The notes under the pieces are model-generated. The model worked only from the letters and a program-made list of their open reading frames with translations, was not told the origin of the DNA and did no database searches. Source: Sideroxyarcus sp. (GTDB taxonomy: Bacteria > Pseudomonadota > Gammaproteobacteria > Burkholderiales > Gallionellaceae). From it: 64,000 nt of DNA. The DNA lies in the NCBI GenBank assembly GCA_030652215.1, contig JAUSBC010000071.1, forward strand, positions 1 through 64,000, read 5' to 3'. Both the position numbers and the translations under genes were made by a program. How positions within the stretch are numbered: position 1 is the first letter of the stretch; every line of letters begins with the position of its first letter. Positions 53,823 to 64,000 of this stretch are shown piece by piece.

Positions 53823-54260
53823 TTGTCAAACTTAACATCGGTACTGAAAGAAGAAATCACAAGGCTGTCCCGTAAGGAAACGCGAAGCGAAACCGATAAA
53901 CTCAGGAAAGCATCCACGCTATACCGTTCCGAAATTGCCGCATTGAAACGGCGTACTGCAGCACTGGAACAGCAAATATCCAGATTGGAGAAACTGCTGC
54001 CTCAGAAAGTCCGGGAACAGGAAGAGCCGGAAGCAAAGTCCAGCGCAAGGTTCACAGCCAAGGGATTCAAGACGCTTAGAAAGCGGCTGGGATTGACTGC
54101 TGAGGCAACAGCAGCTCTTCTTGGGGTGTCCGCACAGACAATTTACAATTGGGAAGCTGGTAACTCCAGTCCTCGTGAACAGCAAATGGTTAGGATCGTG
54201 ATGCTTAGGGGTATGGGAAAGAAGGAAGTTGGAGCAATACTGCAAAATCTGGCTGGATAA
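53823..54260 (+). CDS. HTH protein with N-terminal coiled coil
   Basis: Predicted 145-aa protein. Residues 1-65 form a charged coiled coil (KASTLYRSEIAALKRRTAALEQQISRLEKLL), and residues 78-140 hold an XRE-type HTH (LRKRLGLTAEATAALLGVSAQTIYNWEAGNSSPR). TTG start with GGAGGG 4 bp upstream; no ATG is near. Probably a DNA-binding regulator. Confidence 0.75.
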   Translation: MSNLTSVLKEEITRLSRKETRSETDKLRKASTLYRSEIAALKRRTAALEQQISRLEKLLPQKVREQEEPEAKSSARFTAKGFKTLRKRLGLTAEATAALLGVSAQTIYNWEAGNSSPREQQMVRIVMLRGMGKKEVGAILQNLAG

Positions 54261-54412
54261 GACTTCCTTGAAGAAAATGAGGCTGCCTTCGACTGGCCGA
54301 TAGTAGATTAGTAGCGGTCGAAAATGCTCTCAAAGACAAATGGGCACTTGTCGTCCAGAGACAGCCCGGCAGAGTGACGAGATGAGACCTGAATAACTGA
54401 TTCCAACAGCGA

Positions 54413-56038
54413 ATGAATGGAAAAATGAGCGTGGTTAGAAAGCCCTACCACTTATTGCAGCAAACGCTGAAACGGATTATTTCTGCGTTGCTCAAGCTAA
54501 CTACCTTGCAGGTGGCATCGTTGTTCGTAACAGTGGCAGTTCTGGTTTCGATGGTACTTGTCTCGATCATCGATTTTTTGTGGTACGGCGGCTTCCGCTT
54601 CAATACCGAACTACAATTTGCAGGAATCGTTGTTCCTTTCATCGACAGCGTGTTGATTGTTGGTTTGCTAGTGTCGTTGCTTGATGAACTCCGTAATGGT
54701 GTGAAGCAGCGCGCAGTTTCTGCAGAAACGATTAAAGATTTGGCATACCACGATCCGATCACTGGATTGCCCAACCGGCGACTTCTTTTAGACCGTCTCC
54801 ATCAGGCTTTTGCAACCAGCGTACGTAGCGGTCGAGAAGGTGCACTGCTGTTCATTGACCTGGACAATTTCAAGAGTCTCAACGACACCCTCGGTCATAA
54901 TTTCGGAGATTTACTGCTGCGGCTGACCGCGCGTCGTCTGAAATCCTGCGTCCGTGAAAGCGACACCGTGGCTTGTCTGGGAGGCGACGACTTTGTGGTA
55001 ATGCTGGAAGAGTTGAGCGAGCAACCTGTTGAGGCCGCGACACAGATTAAAGTCGTCGGCGACAAAATTCTTGCTGCGCTCAGCCAGCCTTACCAACTTC
55101 ACACGCACGAATACCGCGGGACCTCTTGTATCGGCGCAGCCATTTTCAGCAACCACGGACAGTCTGAAGAAGAGCTACTGAAGCAAGCTGACATAGCGAT
55201 GTATCAGGCCAAGAAAGCAGGCCATAACGTTCTTCGCTTCTTCAATCAGCAGATGCAGGATGCCATCAATGATCGGGTAACACTCGAAGGCGAATTACTC
55301 TCCGCACTTGAAAATCAGCAGTTCCACTTGTATTACCAAATCCAGACCGACAGTTCTCGGCGTCCGTTTGGAGCTGAAGCATTGATCCGGTGGGTACATC
55401 CCAAGCGGGGTTTAGTATCGCCTGACCAATTCATTCGACTGGCAGAGGAAACGGGGTTGATCCTGCATATCGGCCAATGGGTGCTGGAGACCGCTTGCGC
55501 CCAACTAAAGGCTTGGGAGCAAAACACACTTACCCGTGACCTCGTGCTGGCAGTCAACGTGAGTGCCAAGCAATTTCACCAAACGGATTTCGTCGCTCAA
55601 GTGCAAGCTGTCATTAGCCACTATGCCATTAAGCCGAACCTGCTCAAGCTTGAACTGACGGAAAGCATGTTGCTGGAAAATGTAGAGAACACCAGAGCGA
55701 CTATGCTCGCATTGAGAGAAATCGCCATTCGCCTCTCTTTGGACGACTTTGGAACCGGTTATTCATCCTTGCAATACCTTAAACGTTTGCCGCTCGATCA
55801 ACTTAAAATCGATCAGTCATTCGTACGTGACATTGCCAAAGATGGCAGCGATAGAGCAATCGTGCGTACCATCATTGCTATGGCACAAAGCCTGAACCTG
55901 GACGTCATTGCCGAAGGGGTTGAAACAGAAGAGCAATGTCAAATCCTGCTGAGTAATGGCTGTGTTCACTTCCAAGGGTATTTATTTGGGAAGCCTATGC
56001 CGATCGAACAGTTCGATACTCTGTTAAAGCAGAGATAA
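54413..56038 (+). CDS. GGDEF-EAL c-di-GMP signalling protein
   Basis: Predicted 541-aa protein. Two membrane helices (about 25-55 and 65-88) precede a GGDEF domain whose signature is GGDDF near residue 190, and an EAL domain with EALIRW, ELTESMLL, DDFGTGYSSL and the late EGVETEEQ. The EAL part looks active. The GGDDF change may weaken cyclase activity, leaving mainly phosphodiesterase output (inference). No sensor domain besides the membrane segment is seen. Confidence 0.9.
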   Translation: MNGKMSVVRKPYHLLQQTLKRIISALLKLTTLQVASLFVTVAVLVSMVLVSIIDFLWYGGFRFNTELQFAGIVVPFIDSVLIVGLLVSLLDELRNGVKQRAVSAETIKDLAYHDPITGLPNRRLLLDRLHQAFATSVRSGREGALLFIDLDNFKSLNDTLGHNFGDLLLRLTARRLKSCVRESDTVACLGGDDFVVMLEELSEQPVEAATQIKVVGDKILAALSQPYQLHTHEYRGTSCIGAAIFSNHGQSEEELLKQADIAMYQAKKAGHNVLRFFNQQMQDAINDRVTLEGELLSALENQQFHLYYQIQTDSSRRPFGAEALIRWVHPKRGLVSPDQFIRLAEETGLILHIGQWVLETACAQLKAWEQNTLTRDLVLAVNVSAKQFHQTDFVAQVQAVISHYAIKPNLLKLELTESMLLENVENTRATMLALREIAIRLSLDDFGTGYSSLQYLKRLPLDQLKIDQSFVRDIAKDGSDRAIVRTIIAMAQSLNLDVIAEGVETEEQCQILLSNGCVHFQGYLFGKPMPIEQFDTLLKQR

Positions 56039-56170
56039 ATACTTTGCGAGTTCCGTGCTCAAGTGCTTGTGAATATCCGGAACATGCACACAAATTTCTT
56101 TTGCCAACAAGTCTCATATCCATAACAATCCGTACTAGCACTTCAACCACAACCAAAGGAGCTGACACAC

Positions 56171-56455
56171 ATGAACCGCCAAGAACTGATCTCAGCACTG
56201 GCAGCCAAAACTGGCAGCAGCAAGGCTGACGCGGACCGTAGTATCGCAGCAATGATTGAAGTCGTTTCAAATACATTGAAGAAGGGCGACAACGTCCAAT
56301 TGGTTGGCTTTGGCACCTTTGAGGTACGCAAGCGCGCAGCCCGCAACGGCCGCAACCCAGCCACCGGTGCCGCCATCAAGATCAAAGCATCCAAGCAACC
56401 CGCTTTCAAAGCCGGTGCAGGTCTCAAGGCTGCTGTGAATGGCGCCAAGAAATAG
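56171..56455 (+). CDS. hup: HU-type DNA-binding protein
   Basis: Predicted 94-aa HU: MNRQELISALAAKTGSSKADA, then VGFGTFEVRKRAARNGRNP and the DNA-contact proline arm. It ends in a short Lys-rich tail. The ATG is preceded by AAAGGAG. Extra HU copies are common in genomic islands, and this could be one. It bends and compacts DNA. Confidence 0.92.
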   Translation: MNRQELISALAAKTGSSKADADRSIAAMIEVVSNTLKKGDNVQLVGFGTFEVRKRAARNGRNPATGAAIKIKASKQPAFKAGAGLKAAVNGAKK

Positions 56456-56650
56456 TCAATGAAACGCCAGCTTCAAACGCTGTGTGGTAGCTGTTGCACA
56501 AACTGTATTGAGTGCAATTTAATGCCTCCCATGGCAGCAAGGAGGAACGAAAAGCGGTTTGTTCCTCACTTGGTGAATTTGCAAGGCTAAAGCTGACCAG
56601 CAATAGGCGGTGGTTTAAACCTTGTGATCGACAATTAACAACAAAAGAAA

Positions 56651-57583
56651 TTATTTGACTGGATAAGGTTGCTTTGTCATACCCAACGCATGATCAATTT
56701 TGGCAATCAGAGTGGCTTGATCGAAAGGTTTCACCACAAAATTCGCAGCGCCGGCCTTCAAGCTGTCGCTTACGACCTGCCCTTCGCTCTTGCCGGTAAT
56801 CATAATCACAGGAATCATGGCGAGCTGTGGCATGGCCTTCAAATTCCGCAGGGCTTCTAAACCATCCATATCGGGCATCATGACGTCCATGAGAATGATA
56901 TCCGGCTGCATCTTGCGCAAGAGATTCAAGGCTTCGCCGCCACTCGCGGCAAAAACGAGATTGTAATTTTGCTTCTCCAGAAGTTTGCCGATTAGTTTGT
57001 GCTGGAACTCATCGTCATCCACTACCAGAATAGTCGGGCTGATTGGCTCGGCCCGGTCCATAGCACGGTTTGACGCATCATCCTGCACCCTCTGTTGACT
57101 CAGCATCAGCTCCATTTCCGCCAAAGGGCGTGAGTGAATGGAAAATTCAGCTACCTGATGCCCGACGGACTTGAAGACAGCCAATTCACGTAGTGCATTG
57201 TGGACGGACATATTCAGGCGGGGTGCATCATAGGTCATCGGCCAGAACAGAATGTAATCGTCAAAAATATCCTTCATGCACAACTCATATGCTCGCTTCA
57301 CTTCGTCCTTGTTGCTCAAGACGACGGTACGATGAGGATGCTTGTTTATAGCTGGGCAAAGACGATACAGACTTAAATAGTAGCGTTCTGATTTATCCAA
57401 TGAGTTAAACGCCAGCACCAGCACGTCGGGTTGATAGCGCATGAAGTCCACCGTCGCTTGGTCAGGTTCGGTGGAACAATACACGTGGTCGAATACTTCA
57501 TTCAGAATTCCCTTCGCCAGTTCGGCGTCGCCGATGATGTCTGTGGCAACTAAAATATTGGCTGTTGGGGTAAGCGTGACCAT
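56651..57583 (-). CDS. Double receiver-domain response regulator
   Basis: Predicted 310-aa protein. Residues 1-145 form a degenerate receiver (NILVATDIIGDAELAKGIL... PDVLVLAFN, no phospho-Asp). Residues 185-305 form an intact receiver: ILVVDDDEFQHKLIG, phospho-Asp in IILMDVMMPDMDG, and KPFDQATL. There is no output domain, so it works through protein contacts or phosphotransfer. It starts 15 bp after the REC-EAL gene in the same operon. Confidence 0.85.
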   Translation of the reverse strand: MVTLTPTANILVATDIIGDAELAKGILNEVFDHVYCSTEPDQATVDFMRYQPDVLVLAFNSLDKSERYYLSLYRLCPAINKHPHRTVVLSNKDEVKRAYELCMKDIFDDYILFWPMTYDAPRLNMSVHNALRELAVFKSVGHQVAEFSIHSRPLAEMELMLSQQRVQDDASNRAMDRAEPISPTILVVDDDEFQHKLIGKLLEKQNYNLVFAASGGEALNLLRKMQPDIILMDVMMPDMDGLEALRNLKAMPQLAMIPVIMITGKSEGQVVSDSLKAGAANFVVKPFDQATLIAKIDHALGMTKQPYPVK

Positions 57584-57597
57584 GGCTGATTCGATCC

Positions 57598-58824
57598 CTA
57601 ATGGAATGGCTCAATGCGCTTTCTCAAGTTGGAGAAAGCCTGGTTCCAGGACTCTATCCATGCAGGAAGTTCGGCAGCTGGCATAGGTTTGGCAATAAAA
57701 TAACCTTGGGCAATATCACAACCCCGATTGCGCACAAAATCCCAATCGGCTTGGTCTTCAACCCCTTCCGCCACAACTTCCATCTTGAGTTGCTTTGCCA
57801 AGCTGAGGCAGGAATCGAACATCGCCCACAACTTTTCGCTATTGCAGGCACCGTGCACGAAGCTCTGATCGATCTTGAGTTCATCGAAAGGGAGATCACG
57901 CAATTGCGCCAGAGTGGAATTGCCAATGCCATAATCATCAATTGACAGCCGAAAACGTTTCAGGCGCAGCCGAGTCAGAATCTCCAACGGAGTTCGCAAA
58001 TCCTCCATCAGCCGGGTTTCCGTCACTTCCAACACCATCATCTGCGGCGGCACCCCTGATTTAACTGCAAGCCCAACAACCCAATCCACAAAATCCATGG
58101 ACATCAAGTTGTCCATGGACAGGTTAACGGACACCTGCAACATCAGCCCCGATTCCCGCCAGAGCGCGGATTGTGTGAACGCGTCAGTCAGGACCACCCG
58201 GGTCAAATCGTCGATCAGGCCGTGCGCTTCTGCCACACCGATGAACTGATCTGGGAACACCATTCCATCCTGAGGATGGCGCCAACGCACCAGTGTTTCC
58301 ACGCCCATCACACGGCCAGTGCCAGTCAACACCTTGGGCTGATAATAATTGACCAGTTCGCCATTAGTAATTGCTGAACGTAGTTCGGCCGCACCGTAGG
58401 TCCTCTTCTCCACACGAGGTTTGGACTGCGATGGCCCGGTCCATTTTCCAATAAGCTCCGCTAAACCTGCTGGCGTAACAGGTTTGTGCAAATGGCCCAG
58501 CACATCAATTTTGTGGGCTCTGGCCAATTTTTCGGCGGCCTGCCGCATACGCTCATCCTCTCCGCTGACCAAGATGAGACTGCCATTAAAGTTCCGCTCA
58601 ACCAGACGACGAATGAACTCAAGCCCATCCATTTCTGGCATATTGATATCCAGCAGAATCAGATCAGGCGATTCGTTTGGATTAGCAAACAACTCCAGAG
58701 CAGCATATCCGCTCTCACAGGTGGTAACAGCGTGGTATCCCAAGTTTGCCACCATGTGCCCATGCATCTTGAGCAAGAACGGGTCATCATCGAGTGCCAA
58801 AATCTTGATTGTGAAATCATTCAC
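57598..58824 (-). CDS. REC-EAL c-di-GMP phosphodiesterase
   Basis: Predicted 408-aa protein. Receiver 1-125 has ILALDDDPFLLKMHG, phospho-Asp in LILLDINMPEMDG, and HKPVTPAG. EAL 150-400 starts with the variant GVETLVRW (ETL instead of EAL). It keeps SVNLSMDNL, ELK/EVTETRLM, DDYGIGNSTLAQLRDLPFDELKIDQSFV, and EGVEDQADW. It probably degrades c-di-GMP under control of the neighbouring hybrid kinase. Confidence 0.88.
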   Translation of the reverse strand: MNDFTIKILALDDDPFLLKMHGHMVANLGYHAVTTCESGYAALELFANPNESPDLILLDINMPEMDGLEFIRRLVERNFNGSLILVSGEDERMRQAAEKLARAHKIDVLGHLHKPVTPAGLAELIGKWTGPSQSKPRVEKRTYGAAELRSAITNGELVNYYQPKVLTGTGRVMGVETLVRWRHPQDGMVFPDQFIGVAEAHGLIDDLTRVVLTDAFTQSALWRESGLMLQVSVNLSMDNLMSMDFVDWVVGLAVKSGVPPQMMVLEVTETRLMEDLRTPLEILTRLRLKRFRLSIDDYGIGNSTLAQLRDLPFDELKIDQSFVHGACNSEKLWAMFDSCLSLAKQLKMEVVAEGVEDQADWDFVRNRGCDIAQGYFIAKPMPAAELPAWIESWNQAFSNLRKRIEPFH

Positions 58825-58909
58825 GATTGCTCACCTTAAATTTATCAGTTCTGCTATCCGCAGAAAATATTGAATAACCGTCGATTCACGCCCCATGCGA
58901 ATGTGAACC

Positions 58910-61900
58910 TTAATACCCCTCAAGAAAACGGGCAACGTTTGCCAGCTCTTGCTCGAACTTGGGCAACAGCATCGTTAGCGCTTCACTATCACCCTCCTTG
59001 CCGGACTTCTCCATCTCTGCGCACAGCTCACCCAGCACCAGCGCACCCACCGAGCGGGCCGAGGATTTAAGCTTGTGCGCCGATGCACTGGCAGCTTCTG
59101 CCTGGTCAGCCGCACAGGCCGTGCGCAGTTCGGCAGCTATTTTTGCCGCGCTGATATGGAAGTCATGCAAGAAGCCTCGTACGGTCGCCTCATCGTCGCC
59201 CACCAGTGCTTTGAGCACATTCACGTCAACTGGCTTAGTCACAGCTGCGGGTACAAAGTTTGTTTCGTTAGGAGTGGTCTCGACGGCTGCAGACAGCCAT
59301 TGGTTCAGCATAGCTTTAAGATTGACCAGTTGTACCGGCTTGCTCAGGTAATCGTCCATGCCAACGGCGCGACAATGATCTGCTTCTCCCTTGAGTGCAT
59401 TGGCGGTGAAAGCAATAATGGGTATGCGTGCCTTGCCGGTCTCGGCAGCCCGGATGGCGGCGGTCAACTCGTAGCCGTCCATTTCGGGCATGTGTAAATC
59501 GGTGAGCAGAAGACTGTAACCACCACCTTGCCAGAGTTGCAGCGCCGCGCGGCCATTGCCGACAATGTCCGCCGTCTGCCCGAGCAACTTGAGTTGTTGC
59601 AGGACAACCTTCTGGTTGATCTCGTTGTCTTCGGCGATCAGGATTAATCTGCCTTGCCGGCGCGCCTCCTCGCGGGACAGCGACACGGGGGTCGCTTTGA
59701 AGACCTCGTGCAGACCTGTCCTGTCCCGCGCTTTAGCTCTGCCGGCAGCTACCGCCACCGCATTCAGCAAGACCCTGCGTGAAAGCACGTTGCCATCCAC
59801 CAAGACCAGATCGTCTTCCTCTACACGCGGCTCCCGTCTATGCCCGCGCCGGATGACGACGAAATGAGTATTCTGTTCAGGGTGGGCGCGGGCTGCGGCG
59901 CGCAGCTGGTCCAGCGGCAAGTTGGGGACAGCGGTGTCGATAACCACGATGCACAGGCCGGGTGGACGGCTGGCTATCCATGAATTGACCTCCTCCAATT
60001 CAGCCTTTCGCTCGACCAGTACACCCGCATGCAAAAGATAGGCGGCGAGATCATCGGAAAGCCCCTCACTGCCGCCTGTGACAAGACAGTGCAACCCCTC
60101 CACCAGATTTCCGGCTGCATCCGCTTGCTCCGGCATCCGTTTGAGAGTCAGGTGTACGATGAACGTAGAACCTTTGCCCGGCACGCTGTGTACGGAAATA
60201 TCGCCACCCATGATGTTCGCCAACTGGCGCGAGATAGCTAATCCCAACCCGGTACCGCCATAAGTCCGGGTCGTGGAAGAGTCAGCCTGGACAAAGGGAG
60301 TGAACAGTCGCGCCTGGGTTGCCTCATCCATGCCAATGCCGTTGTCGCTCACGCGAAACTCCAGCTTGACCTGTTCTGCCGTGCATTCTACCGACAAGGT
60401 GCGCACGGACACCTTTCCCTGCCGGGGTTGTCCGCTGCAAAACTTGACGGCGTTGTTGATCAAATTGACCAGTACCTGGCGCAAGCGTCCCGGATCGCAC
60501 ATGACTTGTGACGGTATGTTTGGGTCGGTGAACAGCGTCAGTTCCACATCTTTATGCAAGGCGATATGGCTCATGGTTTCGCATGCCGATGTCACCACAT
60601 GTTCGACAGACATAGGCACGTTTTCAATCTGCAGTTTGCCCGCCTCGATTTTTGAAAAATCAAGAATGTCGTCGATGATGGCGAGCAAGGCAAACGCCGA
60701 ATCGTGAATGATGATGGCCATCTCCATCTGCGTGTTATTCAGGCTGCTCTGCTGCAGCACATCAACCATGCCGATCACGCCGTTCATCGGGGTGCGTATC
60801 TCGTGACTCATGGTGGAAAGAAAGGCCGACTTTGCGTCATTGGCTTGTTCGGCAATGTGTCGGGCCTGCTCCAAATCGGCCAAGTTGCGTACCCGTTCGC
60901 GAATGTCTCGCAGCATACCGGTATAAAAGAGTCGCCCTTGAACAATGTATTTGCTGACGGTGAGCTCCATTGCAATGTGCTCGCCGCTCTTGTGTTTACC
61001 TACGACCTCGCGCGCGATGCCGATGACGCGAACTTCGTCGTTGTGGAGAAAGTGCTCCAAGTGACTATCGTGGGCGGATTGATCGGGTTCAGGCATAAGC
61101 ATTGATACGTTTTGCCCGACAACCTCATCATGAGAGTAGCCGAAAACTTTTTCCACCGCCGGATTGGCGGAACGGATGATGCCATGTTCGTCTATGGTGA
61201 CGACACAATCCATCATGTGATCAACTACGGAACGAATTTCTTCTTCCCTTCTGCTTATGTTCAAATTCATTTGCGCCAACTCGGCGGTGCGCGATATTAC
61301 TTTTTCTTCCAACTCTTCGTTGAGCTTGGATATTGCCTCCTGCGCCTGCTTGAATTGAGTGATATCTTCATTGATAGACAAATAATGGCTCACGTTACCG
61401 TCGGGTTGGCGCACAGGCGAGACCAAAACTGATTCAATATATTCGCTCCCATTCTTGCGCTGGTTGATGAGTTCGCCCCTCCACACCTCGCCACGATTCA
61501 AGTGTGCCCACATGGCGTCGTAAGTTGTCGTCGGGGTTTTACCTGACTGCAGCAAGCGCGGGTTTTTACCGATGACCTCGTCTGAACTATAGCCGGTTGA
61601 TTTAACAAAAGCTGCATTGACGAATTCGATGTTTGCATCAAGGTCGGTGATGAAAATAGAACTAGGACTCTGTTCTACGGCCAGAGAGAGCTTGCGCAAT
61701 GCCCCTTCAGTTTTCTTGCGTTCGGTGACATTGTCGAACACGGCGACAAAATATTCCTTTTTCGGACAGTAAACCGAAATCGAAAACCAGATTTTCAAGG
61801 CATCCACGTAGCTTTCGAAGTGTTCCGGTTGACCGGTCAGTGCGACCCGTCCGTAGATTTCAAACATTTCCGGGTTGGATTCGCGAATACCCGGGATAAC

Positions 61901-63748
61901 TTCACTGACATTTTTTCCAACCACATCCTTCAGCCCGGTCAAGTTACCGAAAGCGTGATTGACATCTATATAGACAAAGTCGCGGGGCATGCCTTGCTCT
62001 AAAATAATCCTGCAATACGCATACCCTTCCAGCATGTTCTCAAACAGGGAGCGGAAATACTTTTCACTTTCCGATAATTTTTGCTCTGCTTGCTTACGTT
62101 CGGTGATGTCGCGGATGAGTGCTGTGAAAAATAATCCGGTATCGACTCTCCATTGCGCCATCGAGATTTCCAGTGGGAATTCGCTGCCGTCCTTGCGCAG
62201 TCCGGCAAGCTCAACGGTTTTCCCTTTCAGATGCTGAGCTCCAGCCTCTGCCACTCTTGCCAAGCCCTCCCGATGGAGGTCGCGGTATCGTTCCGGCACC
62301 AACCTGGTCGCAGGCAGTCCGCCGATCTCGGCTAGGGTATAACCAAACAGCCTTTCGGCACTCGGATTCCAGTCCACGATATTGCCCGCGCTGTCGGCAG
62401 TGATGATGGCATCATTGGCAGACTGCGCCACTGCCTGAAAACGCCGCTCGCTTTCCTCGGTTACCGCAGCCGACTGCGCCACCAGTTCCAGTCGCTGCGT
62501 TCGCTGCTGCTGGCGCCACAGCATTATCATCACCGCACCAATTGTGGCGATGGCGAAAAATGCAATCAGGCCAATTATGAGAGCCATGAATCGCAACGGT
62601 GCCAATACTTCGTTGTGGTCTAGCTCGGCGACAATATGCCAGTTTGTCCCCGCCACTGGTCGGTAAGCAGCCAACACTTCCACACCGCGGTAATTCTTGC
62701 CCATTGCTGTGCCCGGTTGGTTCGCGCGGATGGCGATAGCAGTGGGCAGTTCTGGTTCGGACAAGGGCAGTTTCAGGGTCAAAGGAGCATCCGCGCGATG
62801 ACGCAGTTCGTTGATATAGAGCACGGATGCGCCATCGCGACGCACCAGCAAGGATTCCGCACTGGCGCTGGCAGTCGGCCAAGTGTTGATCAGGGGGAAA
62901 ATAAAGTTTTGGGCTGTGACACGCAATACCACTGTGGCCACCGCATGTTTATTTGGCAAAGACGTGATGTAAATCGGCACTATCCAATCTATGTGGATAT
63001 TCCCTGTTTCGTCACGGTATAGATCGCCGCGTTGCACCTGTTTGCTACGCATGGCTTGACGCATCTGCACTTGCATGGCGGGTGTGCTATCCATGTCATT
63101 TCCATGAATAAGCAACAATTTCCCGCTGCGATCGAACAACAGAATGCTGTTGTAGCTGTATCCCTCTTTCAGATTGGCAAACTCGTCTAGAATGAGCCTG
63201 GTCAGTCCGGCATGGTGTTTTCGGTGCACGAACTGGTCAACCTCTGCGGCAAAACCCGTGTTGGCGGCCAGTGCCATAGCATCCCCGTCGCGCTCGTCCA
63301 ACCAATTTTTGATTTGTCCGGCCTTGAGATCAGCGACAGCCTGTAGATTGGAATAGGCTTCCTTTTCGATTTGCGGGCCATATAGCTTAATAACCATCAG
63401 CCCGATCAGGGGCACAGACAGTGTAAATGCGACAAACAACAGCACCAACCGCCTTGTTCGAAGGGTGGTCTGCACGAGTGTTAAATCGTCCACCGAATTA
63501 TCTGTGAAAATGGACTCGCGCCATCCTTTGAGCAGCAGATAGAGTAATCCGCTGGTAATAGCGACGAATGCCAAGCCCTTGGCCAATTCGATGTGATCGC
63601 GGAGAAGTGGGTTTTCGATTAAATACGCTAACAGTTGTCCTGAACCAATAATCCACAGCGTGGCAAAAAACGCGTAGAGCATGACAACTCTGGCAGGAGT
63701 AAGCCGAGTTGACTGAGAAGATTTCTGATGGGATAGAGTCAATTTCAT
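58910..63748 (-). CDS. Hybrid sensor histidine kinase with PAS repeats, receiver and Hpt
   Basis: Predicted 1612-aa membrane kinase. Membrane helices at about 20-42, 55-75 and 100-120, then a periplasmic Cache-like sensor (125-375) and a further helix at about 385-410. At least four PAS domains follow (430-980, e.g. [21 protein letters not shown] and [19 protein letters not shown]). HisKA has the phospho-His in [13 protein letters not shown] near residue 1000, and HATPase has DNGIGM and [10 protein letters not shown] degenerate receiver, an intact receiver ([14 protein letters not shown]) and an Hpt domain with His in [13 protein letters not shown] complete a full phosphorelay. Confidence 0.92.
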   Translation of the reverse strand: MKLTLSHQKSSQSTRLTPARVVMLYAFFATLWIIGSGQLLAYLIENPLLRDHIELAKGLAFVAITSGLLYLLLKGWRESIFTDNSVDDLTLVQTTLRTRRLVLLFVAFTLSVPLIGLMVIKLYGPQIEKEAYSNLQAVADLKAGQIKNWLDERDGDAMALAANTGFAAEVDQFVHRKHHAGLTRLILDEFANLKEGYSYNSILLFDRSGKLLLIHGNDMDSTPAMQVQMRQAMRSKQVQRGDLYRDETGNIHIDWIVPIYITSLPNKHAVATVVLRVTAQNFIFPLINTWPTASASAESLLVRRDGASVLYINELRHRADAPLTLKLPLSEPELPTAIAIRANQPGTAMGKNYRGVEVLAAYRPVAGTNWHIVAELDHNEVLAPLRFMALIIGLIAFFAIATIGAVMIMLWRQQQRTQRLELVAQSAAVTEESERRFQAVAQSANDAIITADSAGNIVDWNPSAERLFGYTLAEIGGLPATRLVPERYRDLHREGLARVAEAGAQHLKGKTVELAGLRKDGSEFPLEISMAQWRVDTGLFFTALIRDITERKQAEQKLSESEKYFRSLFENMLEGYAYCRIILEQGMPRDFVYIDVNHAFGNLTGLKDVVGKNVSEVIPGIRESNPEMFEIYGRVALTGQPEHFESYVDALKIWFSISVYCPKKEYFVAVFDNVTERKKTEGALRKLSLAVEQSPSSIFITDLDANIEFVNAAFVKSTGYSSDEVIGKNPRLLQSGKTPTTTYDAMWAHLNRGEVWRGELINQRKNGSEYIESVLVSPVRQPDGNVSHYLSINEDITQFKQAQEAISKLNEELEEKVISRTAELAQMNLNISRREEEIRSVVDHMMDCVVTIDEHGIIRSANPAVEKVFGYSHDEVVGQNVSMLMPEPDQSAHDSHLEHFLHNDEVRVIGIAREVVGKHKSGEHIAMELTVSKYIVQGRLFYTGMLRDIRERVRNLADLEQARHIAEQANDAKSAFLSTMSHEIRTPMNGVIGMVDVLQQSSLNNTQMEMAIIIHDSAFALLAIIDDILDFSKIEAGKLQIENVPMSVEHVVTSACETMSHIALHKDVELTLFTDPNIPSQVMCDPGRLRQVLVNLINNAVKFCSGQPRQGKVSVRTLSVECTAEQVKLEFRVSDNGIGMDEATQARLFTPFVQADSSTTRTYGGTGLGLAISRQLANIMGGDISVHSVPGKGSTFIVHLTLKRMPEQADAAGNLVEGLHCLVTGGSEGLSDDLAAYLLHAGVLVERKAELEEVNSWIASRPPGLCIVVIDTAVPNLPLDQLRAAARAHPEQNTHFVVIRRGHRREPRVEEDDLVLVDGNVLSRRVLLNAVAVAAGRAKARDRTGLHEVFKATPVSLSREEARRQGRLILIAEDNEINQKVVLQQLKLLGQTADIVGNGRAALQLWQGGGYSLLLTDLHMPEMDGYELTAAIRAAETGKARIPIIAFTANALKGEADHCRAVGMDDYLSKPVQLVNLKAMLNQWLSAAVETTPNETNFVPAAVTKPVDVNVLKALVGDDEATVRGFLHDFHISAAKIAAELRTACAADQAEAASASAHKLKSSARSVGALVLGELCAEMEKSGKEGDSEALTMLLPKFEQELANVARFLEGY

Positions 63749-64000
63749 ATCATAGGAAAAACTGGCGATATTTACCTCTTCAAAGTTTTATGAAAATGTA
63801 ATTCACTTTGCGATGCGATATTGTTTCTTACAACTTATCGTTTGAGCACATGTTGGATTTTCCAAACAAAGGTAACTGATATGTCGCAAGGTTCATATAC
63901 AGAATGAAATTGCATACTTTCAAAACAGCCCTATGAGTAATTATTCATACTCTGTCAGTTAATATCCTCTACGTTCACAACATTCTGTGCGCTATTACAC
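63749..64000. other. Upstream region of the hybrid kinase
   Basis: AT-rich sequence with no supported gene. It should hold the promoter for the leftward kinase operon, but no convincing -35/-10 pair stands out. Confidence 0.4.

Noticed and set aside
1-64000. tRNA, rRNA or CRISPR arrays
   Set aside because: No tRNA-like cloverleaf, rRNA segment or regularly spaced repeat array was noticed on reading; a covariance or repeat search would be needed to exclude them fully.

Overview
The window looks like a chromosomal segment of a betaproteobacterium, probably in or near the Gallionellales/Nitrosomonadales. This is inferred from the GC-rich housekeeping fragments (trpB-type, comM), the hemerythrin-GGDEF protein, the abundant c-di-GMP and phosphorelay proteins, and T6SS-type remnants. 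No rRNA, tRNA or CRISPR array was seen. Most of the window reads as an accessory island that begins inside comM.

Layout. (1) 1-2753: 3' end of a tryptophan synthase beta-type gene, an inverted pair of dispersed repeats, a hemerythrin-diguanylate cyclase, and the 3' third of comM. (2) 2754-7863: a Tn7-like transposition module (TnsA, TnsB, TnsC, and a TniQ with a tyrosine-recombinase-like C-terminus) inserted in comM. Its other end and the 5' part of comM were not found. (3) 7933-10998: a tight three-gene operon (nucleoid-associated NA37-like protein, PD-(D/E)xK-like protein, unknown), a candidate defence cargo. (4) 11139-13231: a consensus promoter, an arginine-rich leader ORF and a terminator ahead of an argD-type aminotransferase, then a flavin split-barrel protein. 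(5) 13232-30847: accessory genes. These are a structured leader with a Cys-rich peptide, a HelD-like helicase, a PIN-GNAT-PUA/ASCH/kinase operon, a three-gene restriction-modification operon, small lipoprotein genes with an XRE regulator, and a broken T6SS vgrG/effector locus. (6) 30915-33623: phnCDE-type phosphonate/phosphite ABC transporter.

(7) 33777-48951 is the most striking part: a biosynthetic cluster with no PKS or NRPS. Eleven genes run leftward: a 579-aa unknown, ferredoxin, an ACP-GNAT fusion, a C45-type acyltransferase, an alpha/beta hydrolase, a YrdC protein, an MFS exporter, a GcvT-like protein, an outer-membrane protein, an AMP ligase and a phosphopantetheinyl transferase. Three run rightward: a heme-oxygenase-like diiron protein, a cupin and a LuxR-type regulator with AHL-pocket residues. 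The divergent intergenic region carries two near-identical 20-bp lux-box-like sites. Each has a -10 hexamer exactly 21 bp away, pointing outward. This suggests quorum-sensing control of the whole locus, with no luxI in the window.

(8) 49095-54260: accessory remnants and small systems. These are an IS66 fragment, glycine-zipper and membrane peptides, a HAD protein, a caspase-like protease overlapping a membrane protein (possible abortive-infection pair), and a coiled-coil HTH protein. (9) 54413-64000: a GGDEF-EAL protein, HU, and a leftward run of a 1612-aa hybrid histidine kinase, a REC-EAL phosphodiesterase and a double-receiver protein. Together these last three look like a phosphorelay feeding c-di-GMP turnover.
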